A stretch of DNA of 64,000 nt from Streptomyces flavidovirens DSM 40150 (GCF_000429085.1 NZ_AUBE01000017.1:1-64000), one strand, 5' to 3'. Counted from the first letter of the stretch, positions 51,564 to 60,968 are shown. Notes: generated by a model from the letters alone, not told the origin. Translations and numbers: made by a program.

Positions 51564-52501
51564 CCCGCCGCCGCCGTCCGGCGAAGGGATGGCCGGCGGA
51601 GCGGCTGCCGTACCCGGACGCGCGGCGCAGGCTGCGGGCCTGGCGGCGGACCCGGCCGTTCTGGGGCGGGCTGCTGCTGGTACTCGGCGGCACCGAGCTG
51701 CTGCTGGTGCCGCTGTCGCCGCTGACGGTGCTGGTGAGCCTCGGGCTCGGCGGTCTGGCGGCGATCGGGATCGGGCTCGCGCTGGTCACGGCGGGCCTGT
51801 TCCTGTGGTTCCTGCCGCACACCCGCCACTACGTGAGCGTCAACGCGCTGCTGCTGTCCGTCCTGTCCTTCGCCGCGACCAATCTCGGCGGCTTCGTGGT
51901 CGGCATGGGGCTCGGGATCGCGGGCAGCGCGATGGGGTTCGGCTGGACGCCCGTACGGGCGCAGGAGGAGGGGGCCGAGGGCTCGCCGCTGCCGGACGGG
52001 CAGGGGCCGCGGACGCTGGCGGCCGCGCTGCCGGTCGTGCTGCTCGCGGCGCTCGGGCAGGGCCCGGCCCTGAAGGCGCCGGATACCGGGCCGGTCCTCG
52101 CGGCCCGTACGCCGCCGACCGTGACCACCACGCTCTTCGCGCCGCACGGTTTCCTGGTCGCGGGGGTGCGGGAGGTGCCGACCGCAGGCGGTCCGGTGAA
52201 GGCGATGGTGCTGAAGATGCGGTCCGCCTCCCTCACCGACTACCGCCTCAGGACCCGCGACGGCCGCGACGAACTCGCCCTGGGGGCCGACACCCTGGAC
52301 CTGAGCGGCGATGTGACGCTCTACCTCACCAAGTTCAGCGGCTGCCTGGAGGGCATCCTCTGCCTCACCTTCACCCCGGACGGCCTGCCGGTGCCGCCCG
52401 TGGTGCCGCCGTTCGTCTTCATGACCGATGTCAGCGCCGAACAGGCTCTGGTCACCTCGGACCTGATCGTCACGGACGGGCTGACCCTGGAGGCGTCGTG
52501 A
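51554..52501 (+). CDS. DUF6114 membrane protein
   Basis: 315-residue partner of the DUF6230 protein. The N-terminal half has about four transmembrane helices (FWGGLLLVLGGTELLLVPL, VSLGLGGLAAIGIGLAL, AGLFLWFLP and a Gly-rich pair to residue 135). The C-terminal half is an extracytoplasmic beta-type domain with two cysteines (GCLEGILCLTF), similar in style to DUF6230. Start is GTG 51554, overlapping the upstream stop. Function is unknown. Confidence 0.85.
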   Translation: MLLTRRRRPAKGWPAERLPYPDARRRLRAWRRTRPFWGGLLLVLGGTELLLVPLSPLTVLVSLGLGGLAAIGIGLALVTAGLFLWFLPHTRHYVSVNALLLSVLSFAATNLGGFVVGMGLGIAGSAMGFGWTPVRAQEEGAEGSPLPDGQGPRTLAAALPVVLLAALGQGPALKAPDTGPVLAARTPPTVTTTLFAPHGFLVAGVREVPTAGGPVKAMVLKMRSASLTDYRLRTRDGRDELALGADTLDLSGDVTLYLTKFSGCLEGILCLTFTPDGLPVPPVVPPFVFMTDVSAEQALVTSDLIVTDGLTLEAS

Positions 52502-52558
52502 CCGGCCCCAGGGGTGGATGACGTACGTTCGCCACACCCCCGAGGCCGGCCGGTGGGA

Positions 52559-53914
52559 TCAGCGGACGCCGACGGCGGCGAGGGCGCGCCGCTGGGCGGG
52601 TGTGGGGTGAGCGGGCCAGTAGAGATAACAGACGCCGCCCGTGCCGGACACCACTTTCCCGCTCGCGTTGTAGCGCTTCGTACGAAGCCAGATGTTCTCC
52701 CACTCGCGGCGCTGGTAGACGCGGCGTACGGCCTCGTTGTCCGGCGAGGCGGGGTCGTTCGCGATCACGTCGCCGTCGGGTGTGAAGCCGATGACGGTCA
52801 TGAGGTGCCCTGCCGTGCCGTAGCCCGCACCGGTCAGCTCCTCCTGGAGGAAGGACTGCGACGTGATGGCGGGGATACCCGCGCGGATCAGGGTCTCCAG
52901 GTCGGTGAGCGAGTGGAGGCGGGTGACGACGGCGCTCATGTCCTTGTACGTCGCGGCGTACGCGGCGTTGAAGGGCCAGTTGCCGCATCCGCTGTACTGG
53001 TAGTCGAACGTGAAGCGCGCGGCGTGGCAGACCTGCGGGTCCTCGAAGGCCGGATCGACCCACGCCAGGTCTTCGGCGCTGGGCCCGCGGCCCCAGTACT
53101 CGATGATCATCTGCGAGGAGGTGGGGCTGCACCAGGCCTCGCCGCCGTTGTCGTACTCGGGGTACTGGCCGATGTGAGTGTTCTGCGAGTAGCGCGGTAC
53201 GGCGAGCTCACGGGCGACGCGGGGCTGCGAGGCGGGCACGGTGAAGCGGTCGGGGATGTCGGACGCCATCGCGCCGAGGCGCCAGACCGTGGGGGTCAGG
53301 TCGGTGCCGGGCTTGCGGTGGAGCGTCAGACGCAGGCGGTACGAGGCCAGGCGCAGGGACCCGGCCGAGCTGTTCATGGACAACGTGTCGGTCCAGACGC
53401 TGCTGCGGCCGTCGCTCTGGTCGTCGACGGAGGTGCGCTTGATGTCGGCGTCGCCCGCCGCCCAGCGGCCCATCACGTACCAGGGTGTCGTGGTGCCGTC
53501 CGAGTAGGTGCCCTGCAGCTCGACCGAGAGCCAGGTCCCGGGCGGGGTGTGGGCGTTCCAGCAGGCGATGACCTCGGTCGCCGGGACGGTGGAGCGGTGG
53601 ACCGGTGAGGTCCAGGTCGCGCTCTCCCAGGTGGCGGTGGTGCCGGTGTGCGGGTCGATGTAGTCCGTGCGGCCCGACGGCGTACCGATGACCAGTCCTG
53701 GCCTGCGGCCCGCCACGGTTTGGGTGCCGGCGGCGGTGCCGGAGCGCCAGTCCTTGGCACAGGACCAGAAACGGTTGTCCACGAGGCGGGGCGGGGCGGC
53801 GGCGCGGGCGGTGACAGCGGCGGCGGGGGACGTGGATGCTGCGGTGGCGCCTACCGCCGCGGCGATCGCGGCGGTCAGGACGGTGCGGCGGGAGGTGGGT
53901 CTGGTCATGGTCAT
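52559..53914 (-). CDS. Tat-exported C39-like peptidase family protein
   Basis: 451-residue exported protein. A twin-arginine signal (TSRRTVLTAAIAAAVGATAA) ends near an Ala-rich cleavage region. The N-terminal 200 residues form a beta-sandwich-like domain. The C-terminal papain-like C39_2 domain has the catalytic Cys in GGEAWCSPTSSQM, His in AGHLMTVIGF and Asp in VIANDPAS. Substrate is unknown; family members act on peptidoglycan or proteins. ATG 53914 has GGGGGCC upstream; ATG 53908 is possible. Confidence 0.87.
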   Translation of the reverse strand: MTMTRPTSRRTVLTAAIAAAVGATAASTSPAAAVTARAAAPPRLVDNRFWSCAKDWRSGTAAGTQTVAGRRPGLVIGTPSGRTDYIDPHTGTTATWESATWTSPVHRSTVPATEVIACWNAHTPPGTWLSVELQGTYSDGTTTPWYVMGRWAAGDADIKRTSVDDQSDGRSSVWTDTLSMNSSAGSLRLASYRLRLTLHRKPGTDLTPTVWRLGAMASDIPDRFTVPASQPRVARELAVPRYSQNTHIGQYPEYDNGGEAWCSPTSSQMIIEYWGRGPSAEDLAWVDPAFEDPQVCHAARFTFDYQYSGCGNWPFNAAYAATYKDMSAVVTRLHSLTDLETLIRAGIPAITSQSFLQEELTGAGYGTAGHLMTVIGFTPDGDVIANDPASPDNEAVRRVYQRREWENIWLRTKRYNASGKVVSGTGGVCYLYWPAHPTPAQRRALAAVGVR

Positions 53915-54078
53915 GGCCCCCGAGTCGGATGTGGATGCGCGGGCAGGTGCACGACAGTGCGCCAACTATGGCCGGTGGGAGCGGGCTTCTGCCAGCACTT
54001 GGGACCGCGTCGCCGCACCAATATTGGCGTGAACCGGTGGCACGGGCCGGGCCGCTGCGCGGGGCCTAGGGTGGAGGC

Positions 54079-54732
54079 GTGGAACGTTTCGATCAGCTTG
54101 CCCGCTGCCTGCGCGCGCTGCCGCCCTCGTGCGGCCCCGTGCGGCTGGTCGCCGTCGACGGGCACGCCGGTTCGGGCAAGAGCACCTTCGCCGCCCGGCT
54201 CGCGGCGGCGCTCGGCGGAGCGCCCGTACTGCACCTCGACGATCTGGCCACCCACCAGGAGCTCTTCGAGTGGACCGGACGGCTGCGCGAGCAGGTGACG
54301 GGTCCGTTCTCGCGCGGGGAGAGTGCGCGGTACGCGACGTACGACTGGACGCTGCGCCGCTTCGGGCCCGCGTGCCCGCTGGAGCCCGCGCCCGTGGTGC
54401 TGATCGAGGGAGTCGGGGCCGGGCGGGCCGCCGTACGGCCGGATCTCGCGCGGCTGCTGTGGATGGATCTCGGCGCCCGCGAGTCGTGGGCGCGCGGGCG
54501 GCGCAGGGACGGGCCGGCGCAGGCGGAGTTCTGGGACGGCTGGACGGCGGCGGAGATGCGCCATTTCGCCACGGACCCCTCGCGGCCGTACGCCGATCTG
54601 CTGGTACGGCAGTGTCACGAGGGGTACGAGTGGCGTCCGGGACCTTTCGCGACAGCGTTTCCGAACCACTCCGTCACGGTAGGTGACCACCTGGCCCCGC
54701 CCTCCGAAACGGCCGGAAAACCTCCCCGGTGA
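54079..54732 (+). CDS. Uridine-kinase-like P-loop NTPase
   Basis: 217-residue P-loop kinase resembling uridine kinase/(d)NMP kinase folds. Walker A is DGHAGSGKSTFAARLA, then LHLDDLATHQELFEW (substrate Asp), VVLIEGVGAGR and a lid-like ARGRRRDGPAQAEFWDGW. It probably phosphorylates a nucleoside or small alcohol; the exact substrate is unclear. GTG 54079 is preceded by GGAGGC. Confidence 0.85.
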   Translation: MERFDQLARCLRALPPSCGPVRLVAVDGHAGSGKSTFAARLAAALGGAPVLHLDDLATHQELFEWTGRLREQVTGPFSRGESARYATYDWTLRRFGPACPLEPAPVVLIEGVGAGRAAVRPDLARLLWMDLGARESWARGRRRDGPAQAEFWDGWTAAEMRHFATDPSRPYADLLVRQCHEGYEWRPGPFATAFPNHSVTVGDHLAPPSETAGKPPR

Positions 54733-54747
54733 GTGCCTCAACTCCGC

Positions 54748-54777
54748 TTGACCCGGGGGCCGTACAGGTCTTACGTT
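54748..54777 (+). promoter_or_regulatory. Promoter of the candidate small RNA
   Basis: TTGACC at 54748-54753 and TACGTT at 54772-54777 have an 18-bp spacer, a good principal-sigma match for Streptomyces. The start would fall near 54781-54784, just before two hairpins, with no start codon or ribosome site after it. Confidence 0.6.
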
Positions 54778-54782
54778 CTCAA

Positions 54783-54853
54783 TGTGCGGCTTTCCGAAGC
54801 CGCCGCAGACGCGAAGCCCCCGGTTGTTCCCCCGTGATCGGGGGCTTCGTTCT
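54783..54853 (+). ncRNA. Candidate small RNA of about 70 nt
   Basis: Directly after the promoter come a 7-bp hairpin (GCGGCTT, loop TCCG, AAGCCGC; about 54786-54803) and a second perfect 11-bp hairpin (54812-54822 with 54839-54849). The second has a C-rich loop and is followed by TT, so it is shaped like an intrinsic terminator. The transcript would carry no ORF. It sits alone between the kinase gene stop and the EccA-like gene start. Family was not identified; C-run loops recall the actinobacterial 6C class, but the match is incomplete. Confidence 0.55.
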
Positions 54854-55060
54854 GCCCACAGCACCCCTCTCCGGGTGGCGGTGACGCCATTCGCTCACCC
54901 TGGGTCACCGGTCATTCCCGCGCCTGCGGCACCCTTAAGCCCGGACCGCCCTCCCAGGTACGATGCCCTTCGGTGCGGTCAATTCCCGTGCGCGACACGG
55001 CGGTTCTGAGGCCTGCTGACGGGCGCCTGCCCGGTGGCACATCACAGGGGGCACGGTTTC

Positions 55061-56986
55061 GTGGGGAACGTGACGGAATTCGGCACGCAGGGCGTCAACG
55101 CCCCGGCCGACCTCGCCTGGCTGCGTGGTGTCGACGCGTACACGATGGGCGCGTATCCGCAGGCCGAAGAGGAATTCAGGGCCGCGGTACGGATGGATCC
55201 CGGCATGGCCGACGGCTGGCTCGGCCTGCACGCGCTGCGCGTCGACACCACCACCGCGCTGCTGCGCATGTACCGCCACCGCGAGCGCTTCGGCGAGCAG
55301 CGCGCCCGGCACCGGCGGACCCTCAACTCCTGGTACTGGCTGGGCTGGTGGGTGCAGCCCGTCCTGGAGAAACCGCGCGACCTGCTGCTCGCGCACGCCT
55401 CCCACTGGCTCGACGGCCGCCAAGTTCCCGAGCTGGACCGGGCGCTGGCCGGGCTGCCGCCGGTGGACGCCGATCCGCAGGTGCGGTTCCTGCACGCCTG
55501 CCGGGCGTACCTGGTCAAGGACTGGGAGCAGCTCGTACGCCACACCGATCCGCTCGTCGACGACCCGCTGCTCGGCATCGAGACCGGGCTCTTCGGCGGC
55601 ATGGCGCGGGTGCGCCTGGAGATGTACGGGCAGGCCGAGCCGATGCTGTCGGCCGCCCTGATGCGCTGCCGCAGCGAGCAGCCGCAGCGCAAAGAGCTGC
55701 GCTACTGGCTGGCCCGCGCGCACGAGGGCACCGGGCGCAGCGCCGCCGCGCTGCCGCTCTACCGGGCCGTGCACCGGGTGGATCCGGCCTTCATGGACAC
55801 CTCGGCGCGGCTCGCGGCGATCGCCGAGGGGGACGGGTACGAGGACTCCGCCGGCTTCGCCGCCGTGTCGCTGGCCGGGATCGGCCAGGACGCGGCGGAC
55901 GCGGCGGGCGACACGGAGAGCCTGGCGGGACCCGAGGTCCCGGAGGGGGTCCGGGACCTGCTGTTCGGCGACGGGGGTCAGCCGCCGCTCGGTGGCGGTC
56001 CGGCGGCGGTGGCCGGGGGCAGCGGCGTACGGGAGAAGGCTTCCGTACCGCCCGGACCGAAGGCGGGGCAGGCCTTTCCGGCCGGCCCCTCCGATCCCGC
56101 GCTGCTCGCCGAAGCGCTGGCGGAGCTGGAGCGCATGGTCGGCCTCGAACCGGTGAAGCGGCAGGTCAAGGCGCTGTCCGCGCAACTGAACATGGCCAGG
56201 CTGCGGGCCGGGCAGGGCCTTCCCGTACAGCCGCCGAAACGCCACTTCGTCTTCTCCGGCCCCTCCGGCACCGGCAAGACCACGGTCGCGCGCATCCTCG
56301 GCCGGGTGTTCTACGCGCTCGGGCTGCTCGGCGGCGACCATCTGGTGGAGGCTCAGCGGGCCGACCTCGTGGGTGAGTTCCTCGGCCAGACCGCCGTCAA
56401 GGCCAATGAGCTGATCGATTCGGCGATCGGCGGGGTTCTCTTCGTCGACGAGGCGTACTCCCTCTCCAACTCCGGTTACAGCAAGGGCGACGCGTACGGC
56501 GACGAGGCCCTCCAGGTGCTGCTGAAGCGCGCCGAGGACAACCGGGACCACCTCGTCGTGATCCTCGCCGGCTACCCGGAGGGCATGGACCGCCTGCTCG
56601 CCGTCAACCCCGGCCTGTCGTCCCGCTTCACGACCCGGGTGGACTTCCCCAGTTACCGGCCCTCCGAGCTGACGTCCATCGGCGAGGTGCTGGCCGCCGA
56701 GAACGGCGACGCGTGGGACGAGGAGGCGCTGGACGAGCTGCGCAGCATCAGCGGGCACGTCGTCGACCAGGGCTGGATCGACGAGCTGGGCAACGGCCGC
56801 TTCCTGCGTACGCTGTACGAGAAGAGCTGCGCGTACCGGGACCTCCGGCTGTCCGGTTACGCCGGCACACCGACCCGCGACGACCTGGCGACACTGCGCC
56901 TGCCGGACCTGATGCAGGCGTACGGTGAGGTCCTTTCGGGGCGCGGCCCGGCGAGTCGCGGGCGGCAGGAACCGCCCGCGCTCTGA
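55061..56986 (+). CDS. EccA/CbbX-like AAA+ ATPase with TPR domain
   Basis: 641-residue protein built like EccA of type VII secretion: N-terminal helical TPR domain (AYPQAEEEFRAAVRMDPG and later repeats to about residue 260), a disordered linker, then a CbbX-type AAA+ module. Walker A is GPSGTGKTTVAR, Walker B GGVLFVDEAYSL, and the arginine-finger region is NPGLSSRFTT. No EsxAB, EccB-E or PPE-type genes are near, so this is an orphan copy. I chose GTG 55061, with GGGGG upstream; GTG 55070 is also possible. Confidence 0.87.
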   Translation: MGNVTEFGTQGVNAPADLAWLRGVDAYTMGAYPQAEEEFRAAVRMDPGMADGWLGLHALRVDTTTALLRMYRHRERFGEQRARHRRTLNSWYWLGWWVQPVLEKPRDLLLAHASHWLDGRQVPELDRALAGLPPVDADPQVRFLHACRAYLVKDWEQLVRHTDPLVDDPLLGIETGLFGGMARVRLEMYGQAEPMLSAALMRCRSEQPQRKELRYWLARAHEGTGRSAAALPLYRAVHRVDPAFMDTSARLAAIAEGDGYEDSAGFAAVSLAGIGQDAADAAGDTESLAGPEVPEGVRDLLFGDGGQPPLGGGPAAVAGGSGVREKASVPPGPKAGQAFPAGPSDPALLAEALAELERMVGLEPVKRQVKALSAQLNMARLRAGQGLPVQPPKRHFVFSGPSGTGKTTVARILGRVFYALGLLGGDHLVEAQRADLVGEFLGQTAVKANELIDSAIGGVLFVDEAYSLSNSGYSKGDAYGDEALQVLLKRAEDNRDHLVVILAGYPEGMDRLLAVNPGLSSRFTTRVDFPSYRPSELTSIGEVLAAENGDAWDEEALDELRSISGHVVDQGWIDELGNGRFLRTLYEKSCAYRDLRLSGYAGTPTRDDLATLRLPDLMQAYGEVLSGRGPASRGRQEPPAL

Positions 56987-57006
56987 ACGCGCGGACGGCC
57001 CGCCCG

Positions 57007-58101
57007 TCACCCCACCAGCGCCGCCGTTTCGTCCGCCGCCGTCGCCGCGTCGTCCGGCAGCCGGGGCAGCACCACCCGGTGGGCGGGGTCGCGTACCTCA
57101 CCCACCAGCATTTCCAGTACGTCCTCCAGCGCGACCAGGCCGAGCACGCGCCCCGCGCCGTCCGCGACCTGCGCCAGATGTGTCGCGGCACGGCGCATCA
57201 CGGACAGCGCGTCGTCCAGGGGCAGTTCGGCGCTCAGCGTCGCCATCGGCCGCCAGACCTGCTGCGGAACAGCCCGCTCCCGTTCCTCCAGGTCGAGTAC
57301 GTCCTTGACGTGGACGTACCCCATGAACGCGCCGCCGCCGACGCACACCGGGAAGCGGGAGTAGCCGGTCCGCACCGTCAGCTCCTCGATCTCGCGCGGC
57401 GTGACCGACGGCTCCACGGTGACCAGTGACGCCCGGTCGAGCAGCACGTCGGTGACCGGCAGGCTGCCCAGCTCCAGTGCGTCCTCCAGCCGCTCCTGCT
57501 CCCCCGGCTCCAGGAGACCGGCCTGGCCCGAGTCCTCGACGAGCCGGTTGAGCTGCTCACTGGTGAACACCGCCTCCACCTCGTCCCTGGCCTCGACGCC
57601 GAACAGCCGCAGCACGGCCCGCGCGCACGCGCCGAGCCCCGCCGTGACCGGACGGCACAGCCGGGCGAATCCGACGAGCCCCGGGCTCAGCCACAGCGCG
57701 GTCCGCTCGGGCGCGGCCATGGCGAGGTTCTTCGGCACCATCTCGCCGATGACCAGGTGCAGGAAGACGACCACGGCGAGCGCGATCACGTACCCCAGTG
57801 GATGGATCAACCCCTCCGGCAGGTGCACAGCGTGGAAGACCGGCTCAAGGAGATGCGCCACGGTGGGTTCCGCGACCGCGCCGAGTGTCAGCGAGCAGAC
57901 GGTGATCCCGAACTGCGCCGCCGCCATCATCTGCGGCAGGTTCTCCAGACCTTGCATGACCTGTCCGGCGCGGGACGAGCCGGCCGCCGCGAGCGGTTCG
58001 ATCTGGCTGCGGCGTACGGAGACGAGCGCGAACTCGGCGCCGACGAAGAAGCCGTTGGCGAGCACCAGCAGCATGGCGAACAGCAGTTGGAGAACGCTCA
58101 T
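57007..58101 (-). CDS. CNNM/CBS-domain membrane protein (CorC/HlyC-related), 364 aa
   Basis: The N-terminal CNNM (DUF21) domain has four helices, starting LLFAMLLVLANGFFVGAEFALV, with HLVIGEMVPKNLAM. A CBS pair follows (residues 205-340) with PVTDVLLDR and VLGLVALEDVLEMLVGEV. The family is linked to Mg2+ or other cation transport. There is no C-terminal CorC-HlyC domain, unlike its neighbour. It is coupled to the upstream paralogue by an ATGA overlap at 58098-58101. Confidence 0.9.
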   Translation of the reverse strand: MSVLQLLFAMLLVLANGFFVGAEFALVSVRRSQIEPLAAAGSSRAGQVMQGLENLPQMMAAAQFGITVCSLTLGAVAEPTVAHLLEPVFHAVHLPEGLIHPLGYVIALAVVVFLHLVIGEMVPKNLAMAAPERTALWLSPGLVGFARLCRPVTAGLGACARAVLRLFGVEARDEVEAVFTSEQLNRLVEDSGQAGLLEPGEQERLEDALELGSLPVTDVLLDRASLVTVEPSVTPREIEELTVRTGYSRFPVCVGGGAFMGYVHVKDVLDLEERERAVPQQVWRPMATLSAELPLDDALSVMRRAATHLAQVADGAGRVLGLVALEDVLEMLVGEVRDPAHRVVLPRLPDDAATAADETAALVG

Positions 58102-59432
58102 CGCACGGCCTCCGTGACGGCCCGCGCGGTACGGACGAACCGCACCCGCTCGGCGCGGTAGCGGTCCACCTGCCGCACGGAGAGCCGCCAGCCAGGCAGT
58201 TCGGCGCGGTCGCCGGGGGCGGGGATGCGCCCCAGCAGGTCGGCGACCAGGCCCGCCACGGTCTCGTACGGCCCCTCGGGCACGTCGAGGCCTATGCGGC
58301 GCAGGGTCAGGACCCGGCAGCTTCCGTCCGCCTCCCAGGCGGGGCTGCCGTCCTCGGCGGGCGCGGCGGCCAGTTCGGGCCGCTCGGCGCCCTCGTCGTC
58401 GTGCTCGTCCCTGACCTCTCCGACGAGCTCCTCGACGATGTCTTCCAGGGTGACGACCCCGGCCGTGCCGCCGTACTCGTCGACGACCACGGCGATGGGC
58501 TGCTCGCTGCGCAGCCGTTCGAGAAGCTGCTGCACGGGGAGGGTCTCGGGGACCATCAGCGGCGGTACGGCGACCCTGGCCACCGGGGTCCGCAGTCGTG
58601 CGTGCGGCGGAACGGCGAGCGCGTCCTTGAGGTGGACCATGCCCACGACCTCGTCGATGCGGTCCCGGTAGACGGGGAAGCGCGAGAGGCCGGTGGCGCG
58701 GGTGAGGTTGAGTACGTCGGCCGCGGTCGCCGTGGACTGCAGGGCGCTCACCTTCACACGCGGCGTCATGACGTGCTGCGCGGTGAGCCCGCCGAGCGAG
58801 AGGCTGCGTACGAACAGGTCGGCGGTGTCCTGTTCCAGGGCGCCGGCCCGCGCGGAGTGGCAGGCGAGCGAGACGAGTTCACCGGGGGTGCGGGCGGAGG
58901 CCAGCTCGTCGGTGGGCTCGACGCCCAGCAGGCGTACGAGCCGGTTGGCGACCGCGTTCAGCAGGGAGATCACGGGCCGGAAGACGGTCGAGAAGAGGTG
59001 CTGCGGTCCCGCGACGAACCGCGCGACCTGCAACGGCCTGGAGACCGCCCAGTTCTTCGGAACGAGCTCACCGATCACCATCTGCACGGCGGACGCGAGC
59101 AGCATGCCGACCATGACGGAGACGCCGGGGACGGCTCCTTGGGGTATGCCGGCCGCGGTGAAGGGACCGGACAGCAGGTGGGCCAGCGCGGGCTGGGCCA
59201 GCATGCCGACCACGAGCGAGGTGATGGTGATGCCGAGCTGAGTGCCCGAGAGCTGGAAGGACAGCTCGCGCAGCGCCTCGACGACGGTGCGGGCGCGCCG
59301 GTCGCCTTCGGCGGCGGCGCGTTCGGCGTCCTGCTTCTCGACGGTGACCAGGCCGAATTCGGCGGCCACGAAGAAGCCGTTGGCAAGGATCAGGAGGAAC
59401 GCTGCGGCAAGCAGCAGGAGGGAGATGGTCAT
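58098..59432 (-). CDS. CNNM/CBS/CorC-domain membrane protein, 444 aa
   Basis: Paralogue of the following gene with the full hemolysin-C layout: CNNM domain (LILANGFFVAAEFGLV; VIGELVPKNWAV), CBS pair (TAQHVMTPRVKV; VVDEYGGTAGVVTLEDIVEE) and a C-terminal CorC-type transporter-associated domain (residues 355-425, RVLTLRRIGLDVPEGPYETV). The arrangement of two adjacent CNNM genes is common in actinobacteria and suggests a heteromeric complex. ATG 59432. The 181 bp upstream hold no other gene. Confidence 0.91.
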   Translation of the reverse strand: MTISLLLLAAAFLLILANGFFVAAEFGLVTVEKQDAERAAAEGDRRARTVVEALRELSFQLSGTQLGITITSLVVGMLAQPALAHLLSGPFTAAGIPQGAVPGVSVMVGMLLASAVQMVIGELVPKNWAVSRPLQVARFVAGPQHLFSTVFRPVISLLNAVANRLVRLLGVEPTDELASARTPGELVSLACHSARAGALEQDTADLFVRSLSLGGLTAQHVMTPRVKVSALQSTATAADVLNLTRATGLSRFPVYRDRIDEVVGMVHLKDALAVPPHARLRTPVARVAVPPLMVPETLPVQQLLERLRSEQPIAVVVDEYGGTAGVVTLEDIVEELVGEVRDEHDDEGAERPELAAAPAEDGSPAWEADGSCRVLTLRRIGLDVPEGPYETVAGLVADLLGRIPAPGDRAELPGWRLSVRQVDRYRAERVRFVRTARAVTEAVR

Positions 59433-59613
59433 GCCGCCGCCTCAGCGGAAGGGGCGGCGCAGATACTGCCGGACGATCCGTCCATTGCTGGAGGGAGTCA
59501 CTCCTCGGGTCGCAGGTGCCCCGCGGGCCGTGGGGACCCTGAAACGCGGAGCGGGGCGCACTCGGCGCCGCCTCCCACAGAGTAAACGGGACCAGGGCGC
59601 GTCAGGCAGGTGC

Positions 59614-60066
59614 TCAGCCGGTGTGTGTGCCGGTGCCGCGGGATTCCGCGAGGGCGCGCAGGGCGCGGGCGTCGCGGATGGCCTGCTGCTTGGCGACACC
59701 GGGCTGGATGCCCAGGGCGGGCAGGCTGGTGCCGTCGCTGAGGTCGAGGAAGACCCACGCGTCACCCGGGCGCAGGTTGACCCGTACGATCTCGGCCCAT
59801 TCCAGCCGGCGCCGGGTGGTCAGGTTGACCACGGTGACTCCTGCCTCGTCGGCCACGACCTTCGGGCGGCTCAGCAGCAGCAGTACGCCGAAGAGCAGCA
59901 GCGCGGTGAAGATGAACGCCGCCCGCTCGGCGCCGCTGAGCGTGTCGAGCATCAGCGCGACGGCGGTGATGACGGCGAACATCGCCACCCCGACGGTCAC
60001 GAGGACGGCCCGCGTACGGGTCGGCCGGAAGGTGACCGGCAGGGTGGGGAGGTCGGGCTGTGACAC
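59614..60066 (-). CDS. PH-domain-like small membrane protein
   Basis: 150-residue protein with two transmembrane helices (residues 20-40 and 48-66) and a bacterial PH-like beta domain after them (VVADEAGVTVVNLTTRRRLEWAEI, in part). It resembles actinobacterial PH-domain membrane proteins found next to hisG/ribH. GTG 60066. It lies 44 bp after hisG on the same strand, so it is probably the tail of the rib-his transcript. Function is unknown. Confidence 0.85.
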   Translation of the reverse strand: MSQPDLPTLPVTFRPTRTRAVLVTVGVAMFAVITAVALMLDTLSGAERAAFIFTALLLFGVLLLLSRPKVVADEAGVTVVNLTTRRRLEWAEIVRVNLRPGDAWVFLDLSDGTSLPALGIQPGVAKQQAIRDARALRALAESRGTGTHTG

Positions 60067-60110
60067 GGCGGCGCGGTTCCTTAGCGGGAGTGCGGGCGGC
60101 GGTACGGCGA

Positions 60111-60968
60111 TCAGAGGCGGCAGGCGTGGATGGCCGTGGTGAGGATGGCGCGGGCGCCGAGCTCGTACAGGTCGTCCATGACGCGCTGGGACTCCTTGGC
60201 CGGGACCATGGAACGGACGGCGACCCAGCCCTCGTTGTGCAGCGGTGAGATGGTCGGCGACTCCAGGCCGGGAGTGAGGGCGACGGCCGCTTCGAGGTGC
60301 TCGGCGCGGCAGTCGTAGTCCATCATCACGTAGCTGCGGGCGACCAGGACGCCCTGGAGGCGGCGCAGGAACTGGGCCACCTTCGGGTCGACGGCCTCCT
60401 CGGCGGAGACGCCGGTGCGGCGGATCACGACGGCCTCTGACTTCATGATCGGCTCGCCGATCACTTCGAGGCCCGCGTTGCGCAGGCTGGTGCCGGTCTC
60501 GACGACGTCTGCGATGACCTGCGCGACGCCCAGCTCGATGGCCGTCTCGACCGCGCCGTCCAGGTGGACGACGGCGGCGTCGATGCCCTCGTCGGCCAGG
60601 TGCTTGGCGACGATGCCCTCGTACGAGGTGGCCACCGTCATGCCGCCGAAGTCCTTGACGCCGGTCGCGGTGCCGGGCTTGGTGGCGTAACGGAAGGTCG
60701 AGCGGGCGAAGCCGAGCTGGAGGATCTCCTCGGCGCTGGCACCGGAGTCCAGCAGCAGGTCGCGGCCGGTGATGCCGATGTCGAGGCGGCCCGAGCTGAC
60801 GTAGATCGCGATGTCGCGGGGGCGCAGGTAGAAGAACTCGACCTCGTTCTCGGGGTCGACGAGGCGCAGCTCCTTCGACTCCTTGCGCTGCTGGTAACCG
60901 GCCTCATGGAGCATCTCCGACGCAGGTCCGGAGAGGGAGCCCTTGTTGGGGATGGCGATGCGCAGCAT
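60111..60968 (-). CDS. hisG: ATP phosphoribosyltransferase (long form)
   Basis: 285-residue HisG catalyses the first step of histidine synthesis, joining ATP and PRPP. The N-terminal catalytic domains show IPNKGSLSGPA, GRLDIGITGRDLL and the PRPP loop DGAVETAIELGVAQVIADVV (in part). The extra C-terminal domain (about residues 215-285) is the histidine-binding regulatory part of the long form, so no HisZ is needed. It lies 63 bp after hisE. Confidence 0.96.
   Translation of the reverse strand: MLRIAIPNKGSLSGPASEMLHEAGYQQRKESKELRLVDPENEVEFFYLRPRDIAIYVSSGRLDIGITGRDLLLDSGASAEEILQLGFARSTFRYATKPGTATGVKDFGGMTVATSYEGIVAKHLADEGIDAAVVHLDGAVETAIELGVAQVIADVVETGTSLRNAGLEVIGEPIMKSEAVVIRRTGVSAEEAVDPKVAQFLRRLQGVLVARSYVMMDYDCRAEHLEAAVALTPGLESPTISPLHNEGWVAVRSMVPAKESQRVMDDLYELGARAILTTAIHACRL

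Noticed and set aside
54079..54732. Call of authentic uridine kinase (udk)
   Set aside because: Only the P-loop and general fold match; the substrate-binding segments differ, so no symbol was given.
54783..54853. Firm assignment of the small RNA to the 6C family
   Set aside because: Only one hairpin has a C-run in its loop and it is five C, not six in both loops; kept as an unassigned sRNA candidate.
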